This document shows, piece after piece, positions 33,332 to 41,954 of a stretch of 64,000 nt of DNA. The position numbers and the translations under genes were made by a program. Where the stretch lies: positions 28,402 to 92,401 of the forward strand of contig CAVQNH010000033.1 in the NCBI GenBank assembly GCA_963713815.1, in the 5' to 3' direction. A model generated the notes under the pieces. That model ran no database searches, was not told the DNA's origin, and worked only from the letters and a program-made list of their open reading frames with translations. This DNA comes from RYN-230 sp963713815 (lineage in GTDB: Bacteria > Actinomycetota > Actinomycetes > Streptosporangiales > Streptosporangiaceae). Position 1 is the first letter of the stretch. The number at the start of each line of letters is the position of its first letter.

Positions 33332-34039
33332 ATGGCGAACAGCACGGCGAACCGGAAAGACGGCGCGGATGGGGTCCCCGCAGGCCGCATCAAGCAGATC
33401 CGCATGGTCGCGGGGATAGTCCGCGAACAGAACCCCAGGGCGCTCCCGCTCATCGCGCTGACCGCGGTGGGGATCATCGCCGTCTTCGTGATCGTCGGGC
33501 TGCTCACCGGCCTGGGCGGCGTGCTGATCCCGATCGGCGTGGTCGCGGGGCTGGCCGCCGCGATGCTGCTGTTCGGGCGGTTCGCCCAGTCGGCGCAGTA
33601 CTCCGTGGTCGAGGGGCAGCCCGGCGCGGCCGCGGCGATCCTGCAGAGCATGCGCGGCGGCTGGACCGTCACCCCGGCCGTGTCGGCCAACCGGAACATG
33701 GACGTGGTGCACCGGGCCGTCGGCAAGCCCGGGGTCGTGCTGGTCGGCGAGGGCTCGCCGAACAGGCTGCCCAGCCTGCTCGCGGCCGAGAAGAAGCGGA
33801 TCTCCCGGGTGGCCCACGAGACGCCGATCTACGACTTCCAGGTCGGCAGCGAAGAGGGCCAGGTGCCGATCCGCAAGCTGCAGCGGAAGATCATGCGGCT
33901 GCCCCGCAACCTGAAGGGCGCCGACGTGACCGAGCTGAACTACCGGCTCAAGGCCCTGCCCCAGTCGCTCCAGGCACCCAAGGGCCCGATGCCGAAGTCG
34001 GGGCGGATGCCCCGGCCGCCCCGGCCGCGCACCCGCTAG
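33332..34039 (+). CDS. DUF4191 family membrane protein
   Basis: 235 residues. A charged N-terminus with RIKQIRMVAGIVREQNP, two adjacent membrane helices (LPLIALTAVGIIAVFVIVGL and VLIPIGVVAGLAAAMLLFG) and a conserved cytosolic body: YSVVEGQPGAAAAILQSMRGGWTVTP, HRAVGKPGVVLVGEG, LAAEKKRISRV and LKGADVTELNYRLKAL. The family lies between lipA and glnA in actinomycetes. Function is unknown; the conserved linkage suggests a housekeeping role. ATG at 33332, 17 bp after the lipA stop. Confidence 0.88.
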   Translation: MANSTANRKDGADGVPAGRIKQIRMVAGIVREQNPRALPLIALTAVGIIAVFVIVGLLTGLGGVLIPIGVVAGLAAAMLLFGRFAQSAQYSVVEGQPGAAAAILQSMRGGWTVTPAVSANRNMDVVHRAVGKPGVVLVGEGSPNRLPSLLAAEKKRISRVAHETPIYDFQVGSEEGQVPIRKLQRKIMRLPRNLKGADVTELNYRLKALPQSLQAPKGPMPKSGRMPRPPRPRTR

Positions 34040-34048
34040 CCGCAGCCG

Positions 34049-34072
34049 CCGGGCGGGGGCCGGTCCGCCCGG
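34049..34072. terminator. Bidirectional hairpin between DUF4191 and RDD genes
   Basis: CCGGGCGG (34049-34056) pairs with CCGCCCGG (34065-34072) around an 8-nt loop, inside the 40-bp gap between two convergent stops. Confidence 0.5.
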
Positions 34073-34079
34073 CCAGGCG

Positions 34080-34514
34080 CTAGGCGCGGATCACGATCGT
34101 GTTGGCGGCCCGGTCGTGCAGCCCGCGGAGGTCACGGTCGGTGACCAGTGGCGGGATAACGGTGATCAGCAGCAGCGTGCGGACCAGCGACCAGAGGAAA
34201 CCCACCGGCCTGCCGTCCAGCCGGGCCACCCGCAGGCCCAGCAGCCGCTTACCCAGGGTGAACCCGGTCAGCGCCTCCAGCACGAAGACCTCGACGGCGA
34301 AGACCGCCAGCGTCCAGCCCCCCGAGTGGAAGACCACCAGCGCCACGACCAGGCTCGCCAGCCAGTCGATGAGCAGGGCGAGCACCCGGCGTCCCATGCC
34401 CGCGACCGACCGGGGGCCGTGCTCGGGAAGGCCGAACTGCTCACCCGGGTACTTCTCCGGGCCTGCGGGGCTGCGGGTCGGCAGCAGGGCCCCGGCCCAG
34501 CGTCGTTCCGTCAC
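34080..34514 (-). CDS. RDD family membrane protein
   Basis: 144 residues from GTG 34514. An N-terminal cytosolic segment (PGEQFGLPEHGPRSVAG), then the RDD domain: GMGRRVLALLIDWLASLVVALVV (Arg/Asp of helix 1), EALTGFTLGKRLLGLRVARLDG and LVRTLLLITVIPPLVTDRDLRGLHDRAANTIV. RDD proteins are small multi-pass proteins, some acting in ion homeostasis. A -10 TACGGT lies six bases before the start, so it is leaderless. It sits next to glnA as in streptomycetes. Confidence 0.88.
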   Translation of the reverse strand: MTERRWAGALLPTRSPAGPEKYPGEQFGLPEHGPRSVAGMGRRVLALLIDWLASLVVALVVFHSGGWTLAVFAVEVFVLEALTGFTLGKRLLGLRVARLDGRPVGFLWSLVRTLLLITVIPPLVTDRDLRGLHDRAANTIVIRA

Positions 34515-34520
34515 CCTGTA

Positions 34521-34526
34521 ACCGTA
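34521..34526 (-). promoter_or_regulatory. -10 box for leaderless RDD gene
   Basis: On the minus strand TACGGT lies six bases upstream of the GTG start at 34514. Confidence 0.45.
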
Positions 34527-34615
34527 CTCTCGCCCAGGCCAGCGGCGGCCCGTAGCCTCGGCCGGCGGGCTCGCCGGGACTTTCCGCTGCCCACGCGGGT
34601 CACGCAGGGTAAGGC

Positions 34616-34653
34616 GTAACACGTGTGAAACACTAGAGACACGGCCGGGAAAT
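34616..34653 (+). promoter_or_regulatory. Two tandem GlnR boxes upstream of glnA
   Basis: Half-sites alternate at exact 11-bp steps: GTAAC (34616-34620), GAAAC (34627-34631), GACAC (34638-34642) and GAAAT (34649-34653), each separated by six bases. This matches the actinomycete GlnR consensus GTnAC-n6-GAAAC in double form. GlnR activates glnA under nitrogen limitation. The array lies about 155 bp before the start, inside the 294-bp divergent RDD-glnA region. Confidence 0.75.
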
Positions 34654-34808
34654 CGCCGGGAACTAACGTCCGATACGTTCCGGCCGCAGGCAGACCCCCC
34701 ATGCGGCGAGCTCTGCGTGGCCGCCCTCCCGCGGCCTTCATCCGCGGCAGCCCCAGGGAGGCAATACGTGCCAGCTAACGCGGTGCCAGCTCCGTTCAGG
34801 GAGGGTTG

Positions 34809-36233
34809 ATGTTCAACAACGCCGACGAGGTACTGCAGTTCATCGGCGATAACAAGGTTGAATTCGTCGATGTCAGGTTCAGTGACCTGCTGGGCACGGT
34901 CCAGCACTTCACGGTCCCGACCGAGACGTTCGACGACAAGGTCTTCACCGAGGGCCGCATGTTCGACGGCTCCTCGATCCGGGGATTCCAGCAGATCCAC
35001 GAGTCGGACATGCTCCTGATGCCCGACGCGACCACCGCCGTGATGGACCCGTTCCGCCAGCACCCGACCCTGAACATCACGTTCTTCGTGCACGACCCGC
35101 TGACCGGCGAGCCGTATACCCGTGACCCGCGGAACGTGGCCCGCAAGGCCGAGACCTTCCTGAAGGGCACCGGGATCGGGGACACCGCGTTCTTCGGCCC
35201 GGAAGCCGAGTTCTACATCTTCGACTCGGTGCGCTACGACACCGGGGCCAACGCCGGCTACTACTACATCGACTCGGTTGAGGGCGCCTGGAACACCGGG
35301 CGTGAGGAGGAGGGCGGGAACCTCGGCTCCAAGCCCCCGTACAAGGGCGGTTACTTCCCGGTCCCGCCGGTCGACCACTACACCGACCTGCGCTCGGAGA
35401 TGGTCCGCAAGCTGATCGAGGTCGGCCTCACGGTGGAGATGCAGCACCACGAGGTCGGCACCGCGGGCCAGGCGGAGATCGACATCCTGTTCGGCCCGCT
35501 GCTCAAGCAGGCCGACAACCTGATGCTCTACAAGTACGTGGTGAAGAGCGTCGCGCGGGCGGCCGGCAAGACCGCCACGTTCATGCCCAAGCCGATCTTC
35601 GGTGACAACGGGTCGGGCATGCACTGCCACCAGAGCATCTGGAAGGACGGCTCGCCGCTCTTCTACGACGAGGTGGGCTACGCGGGCCTGTCCGACCTCG
35701 GCCGGTACTACGTGGGCGGCCTGCTCAAGCACGCCCCCTCACTGCTCGCGTTCACCAACCCGACGGTGAACTCCTATCACCGCCTGGTGCCCGGGTATGA
35801 GGCGCCGGTCAACCTGGTGTACTCCCAGCGCAACCGGTCGGCCTGCGTCCGCATCCCGATCACCGGCTCCAACCCCAAGGCCAAGCGCCTGGAGTTCCGG
35901 GTGCCTGACCCGTCCGCCAACCCGTACCTGGCCTTCTCGGCCATGCTGATGGCCGGCATCGACGGCATCAAGAACAAGATCGAGCCGCACGAGCCGGTGG
36001 ACAAGGACCTGTACGAACTCCCGCCGGACGAGGCCGCGGCGATCCCGCAGGTTCCGGGCTCGCTGGAGACGGTGCTCAACACGCTCGAGGAGGACCACGA
36101 CTACCTGCTCGAGGGAGGCGTGTTCACCCCGGACCTCATCGAGACCTGGATCGAGTACAAGAGGACCAACGAGCTCGACCCGGTGCGGCTGCGCCCGTCG
36201 CCGCACGAGTTCGCGATGTACTACGACGTCTAG
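34809..36233 (+). CDS. glnA: Glutamine synthetase type I
   Basis: 474 residues from ATG 34809, preceded by GGGAGGG. Signature elements: MFDGSSIRGFQ, the metal-binding PEAEFYIFD, EVGTAGQAEIDI, the KPIFGDNGSGMHCHQS ATP/Glu loop and NRSACVRIP. Tyr402 in DKDLYELPP is the adenylylation site of GSI-beta enzymes, so control by GlnE is expected. It condenses glutamate and ammonia with ATP as a dodecamer. Transcriptional control through the GlnR boxes at 34616. Confidence 0.97.
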   Translation: MFNNADEVLQFIGDNKVEFVDVRFSDLLGTVQHFTVPTETFDDKVFTEGRMFDGSSIRGFQQIHESDMLLMPDATTAVMDPFRQHPTLNITFFVHDPLTGEPYTRDPRNVARKAETFLKGTGIGDTAFFGPEAEFYIFDSVRYDTGANAGYYYIDSVEGAWNTGREEEGGNLGSKPPYKGGYFPVPPVDHYTDLRSEMVRKLIEVGLTVEMQHHEVGTAGQAEIDILFGPLLKQADNLMLYKYVVKSVARAAGKTATFMPKPIFGDNGSGMHCHQSIWKDGSPLFYDEVGYAGLSDLGRYYVGGLLKHAPSLLAFTNPTVNSYHRLVPGYEAPVNLVYSQRNRSACVRIPITGSNPKAKRLEFRVPDPSANPYLAFSAMLMAGIDGIKNKIEPHEPVDKDLYELPPDEAAAIPQVPGSLETVLNTLEEDHDYLLEGGVFTPDLIETWIEYKRTNELDPVRLRPSPHEFAMYYDV

Positions 36234-36265
36234 GCACGGCGACGCCTGACTGGTAGCAGCTCAAC

Positions 36266-36316
36266 CGGGAGGCCACCGGCCCGCCGCGGCATTGCGGCGG
36301 CGCCGGGGGCCTCCCG
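36266..36316 (+). terminator. Nested hairpin after glnA
   Basis: Outer arms CGGGAGGCC (36266-36274) and GGCCTCCCG (36308-36316) enclose an inner stem CCGCCGC / GCGGCGG (36281-36287 / 36294-36300). This is the strongest terminator-like structure of the window. It starts 32 bp after the glnA stop. Confidence 0.7.
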
Positions 36317-36369
36317 CGTTTCTCCGGGCCGCGGTCACGGCACCGGCCGGTACCGGGCAGGATGGAGCG

Positions 36370-37107
36370 GTGACCGATGAGCTATCCGCGGCCAGGGAGA
36401 ACCAGGCCAGCCCGGTCACGCTCGCGAGCCTGAACCTGCACGGGGGCGTGACCAGCCGGGGCGCGCCCTTCGACGTCGCGGAGGCGTGCCACCGGCTCAA
36501 GGCGGACGTCATCACCCTGCAGGAAGCCTGGCGGCCTGAGACCCAGCCGGACGCCGTGACCGGGGCGGCCGACGCGCTCGGCGCCGAGGTGCGCCACCGC
36601 GGGCTGGCCCGGAACACCAGCCGCGCCCGCCTGGCCATCGGGACGGACGAGGCATCGGGCACCTGGGGCCTGGCCGTGCTGACCATGCTCCCGGTCATCG
36701 GCTACCACGAGATCGAGCTCGGCCGCGCACCCGGTGACCGGATCGGCCGCGCAGCGCAGGTCCTGACGCTCGCTACCCCCGACGGGGCCGCGCTGCGCGT
36801 GGTGAATACCCACCTGACGCACCGCTACAGCAGCCCGGTGCAGCTCGCGCTGCTGGTGCGCAGGCTGGCCACCGGCTCACCCGTGCCCACCGTCATCGTG
36901 GGTGACCTGAACATGCCGCGCCCGGCCACGGTGGTCGCCCGCGGCTACCGCCCGGTGGTGCGGGGCCGGACCTTCCCGGCCGACCGGCCGCTGATCCAGC
37001 TCGACCACATGCTGCTGCGCGGCAGGGTTGCCGCACTGGGGGCGGAGGTGGCCGAGCCGCTCGGCTCCGATCACCTGCCGATCCGCGCCCAGCTCAGCCT
37101 GACCTGA
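36370..37107 (+). CDS. Endonuclease/exonuclease/phosphatase-family protein
   Basis: 245 residues from GTG 36370; the longer frame from 36292 crosses the glnA terminator and was rejected. EEP motifs: LASLNLHGG (Asn), ITLQEAW (Glu), GLAVLTMLPV, NTHLTH (His), VIVGDLNMPR (Asp-Asn) and GSDHLPIRAQL (Asp-His). Mg-dependent phosphoesterase; whether the substrate is nucleic acid or lipid phosphate cannot be told. It has no signal peptide. The 3' end overlaps the convergent lipid-kinase gene by 14 bp. Confidence 0.85.
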   Translation: MTDELSAARENQASPVTLASLNLHGGVTSRGAPFDVAEACHRLKADVITLQEAWRPETQPDAVTGAADALGAEVRHRGLARNTSRARLAIGTDEASGTWGLAVLTMLPVIGYHEIELGRAPGDRIGRAAQVLTLATPDGAALRVVNTHLTHRYSSPVQLALLVRRLATGSPVPTVIVGDLNMPRPATVVARGYRPVVRGRTFPADRPLIQLDHMLLRGRVAALGAEVAEPLGSDHLPIRAQLSLT

Positions 37108-38470
37108 CCCACGCCGCGCCGCCCGCCACCCGGGCCAGCCCGGCCACGGTCGACGCGGAGAGCACGTGAACGGTGCGGGCCGCGGGCGAGCGCCGCAGCG
37201 TCCGGCGGGGCAGCCGGACCCGCAGCGCCGCGGGCCTGAGCGTGAACACCAGCGGCGGGTCGAGGATCAGCGCCTCACCGTCCACGCCGACCGGCACGGG
37301 GGTGTCGGAGCGGATCTCGAAGCGGGGCACGGTCCACTCCGCCCAGCCGCTGAACCGGCGCGGCTGCCCGGCCGCCTCGAGGGCCAGGAACCGGCTGGCC
37401 TGGGCCGCGTCGGTGACCGTCACCGTCACCACGCCCAGCACGCCGCGGTCGATCCGCTCCCGGGTGCCCAGTCCGCCGCCGGCCGGCACCAGCTGGTAGG
37501 GGTTGTTGGAGATCAGGACCAGGTGGGCGGTGCGGCGCTCGGCCCCGTCCGGCCCGCTGAAGCACAGATCGAGCGGCTCGGCCTGCGGGCCGAGCAGGTC
37601 GGGCAGCATGGCCGCGGCGGTCCGGAGCTTCGCGTCCCGGTACTCCGGGGCCTGGACCACCTGGGCGTACAGCCCGAGCGAGGCGTTGTTCACGAACGTC
37701 CGGCCGTTCACCTCAGCCAGGTCGATGTACCGTTCCAGCCCGTCCTCGTAGGCGTCCAGCGCCCCCACCACGTCGGCCCGGTCCAGCCCCAGGTCGAGGG
37801 CGAAATGGTTGCGGGTGCCAGCGGGCACGCAGACATAGCCCAGGCCGGCCCGGGCCGCGACCGAGGCAACCAGTGCCTGCGAGCCGTCGCCGCCGGCCAT
37901 GCCGAGCACGTCCGCGCCCCGGCGGACCGCGTCCTCGGCGAGCTCCCGCAGGTCGTCACCGGGTCTCAGCAGGACCGGCTCGATCCCCCGCTTCCGGCAC
38001 TCGGTGGCGAGCTGGAACCGCTCCGCCTTCCCGCCGCCCGACTTCGGGTTCATGATCAGTACCGGGTGCTCCGGCTGCCCGGCCCGGGCCAGCCGGGCCG
38101 AGTCGGCCCGCAGCGCCTGGTCGGTGCGCCGCAGCGCGTGCCGCGCGGCCACCACCGACACGCCGGCCAGGACGGCGATCAGGAGCAGCAGCGGCCAGTT
38201 GATGCCCGCGAAGAACAGGCCGGCGATGGTCCCGCCTAGCGCGGCCAGCACGACCAGCAGGGAGATCAGCCGGATCAGGCCGCGCCGGGACACCGCGTAC
38301 CAGCAGCCCGTCACGCAGATCAGCAGCCCGAGGGTGACGACCAGGATGGCGGCCAGGTGCAGCGCGATACCCAGCAGCGCGAGACCGGCGGCGGCCACCA
38401 GGGCCAGCAGGGCAGCCACCGCGGACACCCGCTCGCCGACGGTCGGACGATTCGCTGTACGACTGGTCAC
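37094..38470 (-). CDS. Membrane-anchored diacylglycerol-kinase-family protein
   Basis: 458 residues from GTG 38470 behind GGGGGAA. The N-terminal ~120 residues have four membrane helices. The catalytic domain follows: VLIMNPKSGGGKAERF, LGMAGGDGSQALVASVA (GGDG nucleotide loop), VPAGTRNHFALDLGL and GVDGEALILDPP. This is the YegS/DgkB/sphingosine-kinase fold, which phosphorylates a lipid or membrane polyol with ATP. The added membrane module is an actinobacterial variant. It is divergent from a PAP2 phosphatase gene whose reaction would be the reverse. Confidence 0.88.
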   Translation of the reverse strand: MTSRTANRPTVGERVSAVAALLALVAAAGLALLGIALHLAAILVVTLGLLICVTGCWYAVSRRGLIRLISLLVVLAALGGTIAGLFFAGINWPLLLLIAVLAGVSVVAARHALRRTDQALRADSARLARAGQPEHPVLIMNPKSGGGKAERFQLATECRKRGIEPVLLRPGDDLRELAEDAVRRGADVLGMAGGDGSQALVASVAARAGLGYVCVPAGTRNHFALDLGLDRADVVGALDAYEDGLERYIDLAEVNGRTFVNNASLGLYAQVVQAPEYRDAKLRTAAAMLPDLLGPQAEPLDLCFSGPDGAERRTAHLVLISNNPYQLVPAGGGLGTRERIDRGVLGVVTVTVTDAAQASRFLALEAAGQPRRFSGWAEWTVPRFEIRSDTPVPVGVDGEALILDPPLVFTLRPAALRVRLPRRTLRRSPAARTVHVLSASTVAGLARVAGGAAWVRSG

Positions 38471-38541
38471 GCGGTTCCCCCGGGGCGTGCCTGGCTCACG
38501 GGATCCGGGGTCAGCTCCCTGTGGCGCTTTCTGCCTCCGTG

Positions 38542-38547
38542 TAGCAT
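38542..38547 (+). promoter_or_regulatory. -10 box for leaderless PAP2 gene
   Basis: TAGCAT ends six bases before the GTG at 38554. Confidence 0.45.
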
Positions 38548-38553
38548 ACGCGC

Positions 38554-39135
38554 GTGACCACACGGGAAGCGGGCGAGCAACTCACGGCGGTAGACCGGGC
38601 CGTGTACGACGCGATCGCCGCCACCCCGACGCCGGCGCTGGACGGGCCGCTGCGCCGGCTGTCCCGGGCGGCCGACAAGTCCCGGATCTGGCTGGCCCTG
38701 GCCGCGGCGCTGGCCCTGGCGGGCGGCCCGGCCGGACGCCGGGCCGCGGTCCGCGGCACGGTGGCCATCGGGGCGACCTCGGCGCTGGTGAATCTGGCCA
38801 TCAAGCCGCTCGGCCACCGGGCCCGGCCGGACCGGACCGGCGCCGGTGTCCCCGGAAGGCGGCAGGTCCGGATGCCGGACTCCACCTCGTTCCCCTCCGG
38901 CCATTCCGCCTCGGCGTTCGCTTTCGCCACCGCGATCAGCCGGGACCGGCCCTGGGTCGCGCTGGGCGCCGGGTTCCTGGCCGCGGCGGTGGCGTACTCG
39001 CGGGTGCACACCGGGGTCCACTACCCGGGTGACACCGTCATCGGCTCCCTCATCGGCGCCAGCACCGGCCTGGCCGTGGCCGGCCTGCTCGACCGCCGCT
39101 TGTCCCCGGCTCCGGCGTGCCCGCCTGAGGGGTGA
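38554..39135 (+). CDS. PAP2-superfamily phosphatase
   Basis: 193 residues. The three phosphatase motifs are IKPLGHRARPDRTG (K-x6-RP), PSGHSASA and SRVHTGVHYPGD (SR-x5-H-x3-D). Several membrane helices surround them (LALAAALALAGG, TVAIGATSALVNLAI, LGAGFLAAAVAY, LIGASTGLAVAGLL). It dephosphorylates lipid phosphates such as phosphatidate or polyprenyl diphosphates at the membrane. Divergent from the lipid-kinase gene, which suggests a linked phospholipid or carrier-lipid cycle. Confidence 0.88.
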   Translation: MTTREAGEQLTAVDRAVYDAIAATPTPALDGPLRRLSRAADKSRIWLALAAALALAGGPAGRRAAVRGTVAIGATSALVNLAIKPLGHRARPDRTGAGVPGRRQVRMPDSTSFPSGHSASAFAFATAISRDRPWVALGAGFLAAAVAYSRVHTGVHYPGDTVIGSLIGASTGLAVAGLLDRRLSPAPACPPEG

Positions 39136-39169
39136 GCCGCCCTGGCGCGGTCCCTGGCCGGGAATGTCC

Positions 39170-41507
39170 TCATCCACCGGAGGCCGAACGAAGTGCGTTG
39201 ATGGCATCGCGGCGGGTGGACACCCCCAGCTTCCGGTAGATGGCCCTGGTCTGGGTCTTGACCGTGTTCTGCGACCGGTCGAGTTCCCGCGCGATCTCGC
39301 GCATCGACAGCGATCCGCCCAGCAGCCGCAGCACGGTGACCTCGCGCTCGGTGAGCGGCTCGATGACCGGCACCTCCCGCGGCTCACCGGCCAGGCGCCG
39401 CTCGACCTGGCCCAGCCGGGCGAACTGCGCGCCGGCCCCATCCGGCGAGGAGTCCAGCAGGAGCCTGACCTCAGCGAGAAGCGTCACGGCTCGTGACCGC
39501 TCGCCGGTATCGAGCAGCACCGGCGCCAGCCTGAGCAGGATCTCTACCGTGAACCACGGGCTGATCCCGGGAAACCTCCGCCGCATCTGGAGCGCGTGCT
39601 CGAGTTGCTCGCGCGCCTCGGCGAGCCGGCCGCGCCCGGCCGAGACGGCTCCGGCGGCCGCGAAGGCGAGGGAACTTTGCGGTGCTCCGCCGAGCCCGCT
39701 GCCGGCGTCGGTGACGATATCCAGGGCCGCGCGGGACCACCGCCCGGCCTCATCCAGGTTTCCCTGCTCGATCGCGATCAAGGACAGGATCGTCAGGCCC
39801 ATCATGCGGATCAGCGCGATCGACCCCGTGCCGGACGATGCGGCCCGCGCCTGCGCGGCGGCAGCATCAAGTTCCCCGGACCAGTACAGCGTGGCCGCGT
39901 ACGAGGACCGCGCCAGGGCATGCCACGGTGAGGCCGGGTTGGTTTCCAGGGCGACGGCCCGGGCGGCCGCCTCGCGCATCGGGCCGAGCCCTTCGAACCC
40001 GAAGCTGCCCTGGAGCAGGGCCGCCGATGACCGCAGCGACCTGATGCCGTCCGGCAGCACGTCGTCGCTCTGGTCCGCTTCGACGATCGGCAGCCAGCGC
40101 CGCAGGGACTCCCGGTCGCCCGCCAGTGGCCGCGACCCATGCGGCACAGTGCGCCGCCAGCGGATGACTGCTGATCGTGGCGCCGCCGAGCGAGGCCAGC
40201 CAGCCCTGGACGGTCGCGGCCTGGCCGGAATCGACACAGGTGTACCAGTTCCCGGCGATCAGGTCGATGACCCCGGTGAGGTCACCGGCCGCGTGCGCGT
40301 GGCCGATCGCCTCACCCGCCGAGCCGTACTGGCGGTGCCAGCCGCTCGCCCGCTCGTGCAAAGCGGGCACGATGCCCGGTTCGGTCCTGGCCAGTTCACG
40401 CCGGAGTGCCTGGGCGAAGAGATGGTGGTAGCGGAACCACTGCCGTGAGTCATCGAGCGGCACGACGAACAGATTCTCCCGCTCAAGTATGTTGATGATC
40501 TTGGACGAGTTGGCTGCACCGGTAACCGCGTCGCACAGCGGGGCGCAGAACCGGCCGAGAATAGCCGTCCGGGCCAGGAACTGCTGGATTTCGGCAGGCT
40601 GGCGGCTGAACACCTCCTCGGCCAGGAAGTCCAGCACGAACCGGCTGTCCCCGGTGAACTGACGGATGAAGTCACCCGGCGACGGGTGCCCGCACAGCGA
40701 CAGGGCCGCGAGGTAGAGTCCCGCGGGCCAGCCTTCGGTCCGGTCAACGAGATCGGCGAGATCGGGCCCGCTGAGCTCGACGCCGGCGGTCCGGGCAACC
40801 AGTTCAGCCGCCTGCCCGGATCCGAAGTGCAGCTCGGCTGCACGGATCTCAACCATGTCCCCGGTGCCCCGCAGCCGGGCCAGTGGCAGCGGGGGATCAA
40901 CCCGGGTGATCAGCACGAGCTGGACGGCTGAGGGCAGGTGGAGCAGCAGGAACGCTATCTGGTCGTAGCAGCCGCCTGGCCTGATCATGTGACAGTCGTC
41001 CAGCACCAGGACCACCGGCTCCGGCAGCGCGGCCAGCTCGTTGACCAGAAGCGGAAGGAACGTTCCCGCGAAATCAGGCGCCTGGACCTGGAGAGCGCCC
41101 AGGATGGGACCGGCATCGAACTCCGGGCAGGCGCGGTCGAGCGCGGAGACCACATGCCACCACAGCCGGCCCGGATCGTTGTCACCGGAGTCGAGAGAGA
41201 CCCAGGCGAACGCGCGGCTCTCGGCCGGGCTCAGCCGCCACTGCGCGACGAGGGTCGTCTTCCCGAAGCCCGCGGGCGCGTCCACCAGCACGAGCCTCGC
41301 CGTAACCCGGGCCAGGTACCCGACGAGTTCCGGTCGCTGGACCCACTCCCGGCGCGCCGGGGGGGCATGCAGTTTCGCCTCGATCGGCGCGCCGAAAATA
41401 CGCCGCCGCGGGGCTACCGCTGGCCGGACCGATTCCGCCGGGGCGACGGCCGGGAAGACGAGGCGCTCAGCCTCGCCCATCGTTACCGGCTCCCCGTATA
41501 CCTGCAC
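39170..41507 (-). CDS. LuxR-family LAL/MalT-type regulator (one frameshift near 40132)
   Basis: About 780 residues as one protein. ATGs at 41507 and 41480 are both possible. The NTPase part has Walker A DAPAGFGKTTLVAQW, Walker B VVLVLDDCH and VLITRVDPPLPLARLR, as in MalT. A tetratricopeptide-like region (WHALARSSYAATLYWSGELDAAAAQARAA and onward) leads to a C-terminal LuxR HTH: PLTEREVTVLRLLGGSLSMREIARELDRSQNTVKTQTRAIYRKLGV. The frame breaks at about 40132 in HCAAWVAA|LAGDRESLRRW; removing one A joins both halves without other loss. The regulator probably needs ATP and an inducer. No target is visible; gad begins 448 bp away, divergently. Confidence 0.85.
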
Positions 41508-41706
41508 GCCCCGCTCAGCCCACGGTTCTGGCGGGCGGATATCCGTGCGTGGACAGCAGACAGGCGGTCAGCCACAGAAGCCGCCGTGACCGCGGATACA
41601 TGTACTCAACTCAGTTCCCCCCGGGGGCAGGGCTTCACAGCCTGCGGAGCAGTCCTTCACGTCCTGCTTGTCAGCATGCGCACCATGGCTAACGACATCA
41701 GTCGGC

Positions 41707-41730
41707 TTGCCCGGGTTAAAACCCTGGCAA
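41707..41730. promoter_or_regulatory. Inverted repeat upstream of gad
   Basis: TTGCC-c-GGGTT-AA-AACCC-t-GGCAA forms a 24-bp near-perfect dyad in the 447-bp gap between the LuxR-family gene and gad. A second dyad, GTTCC-n8-GGAAC, lies about 10 bp further on. Either could be an operator. The rest of the gap holds no gene. Confidence 0.45.
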
Positions 41731-41954
41731 ACTAAACCGTTCCGGTGAGTTTGGAACCTGAACCGGGCCTGGTCGGGACCGCAAACCATCCCGGATTCTC
41801 CGAAAAACCTCCATAGCGGGTGATGCCGGCCCGGACTGCCGGAGCCAGCATCGAACCAAGTCCGTCCGCCCCGGTCCATGTAGAGGCCGGATGTGTGGCC
41901 GCGACCAGCCCTGCGGGTAGCCAGCGGGTGCGCCCGATGAAGGAGATTGCGACC

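Noticed and set aside
34515..35732. Extension of the RDD ORF upstream over glnA
   Set aside because: The natural start is GTG 34514 with a -10 box; the upstream part is antisense glnA.
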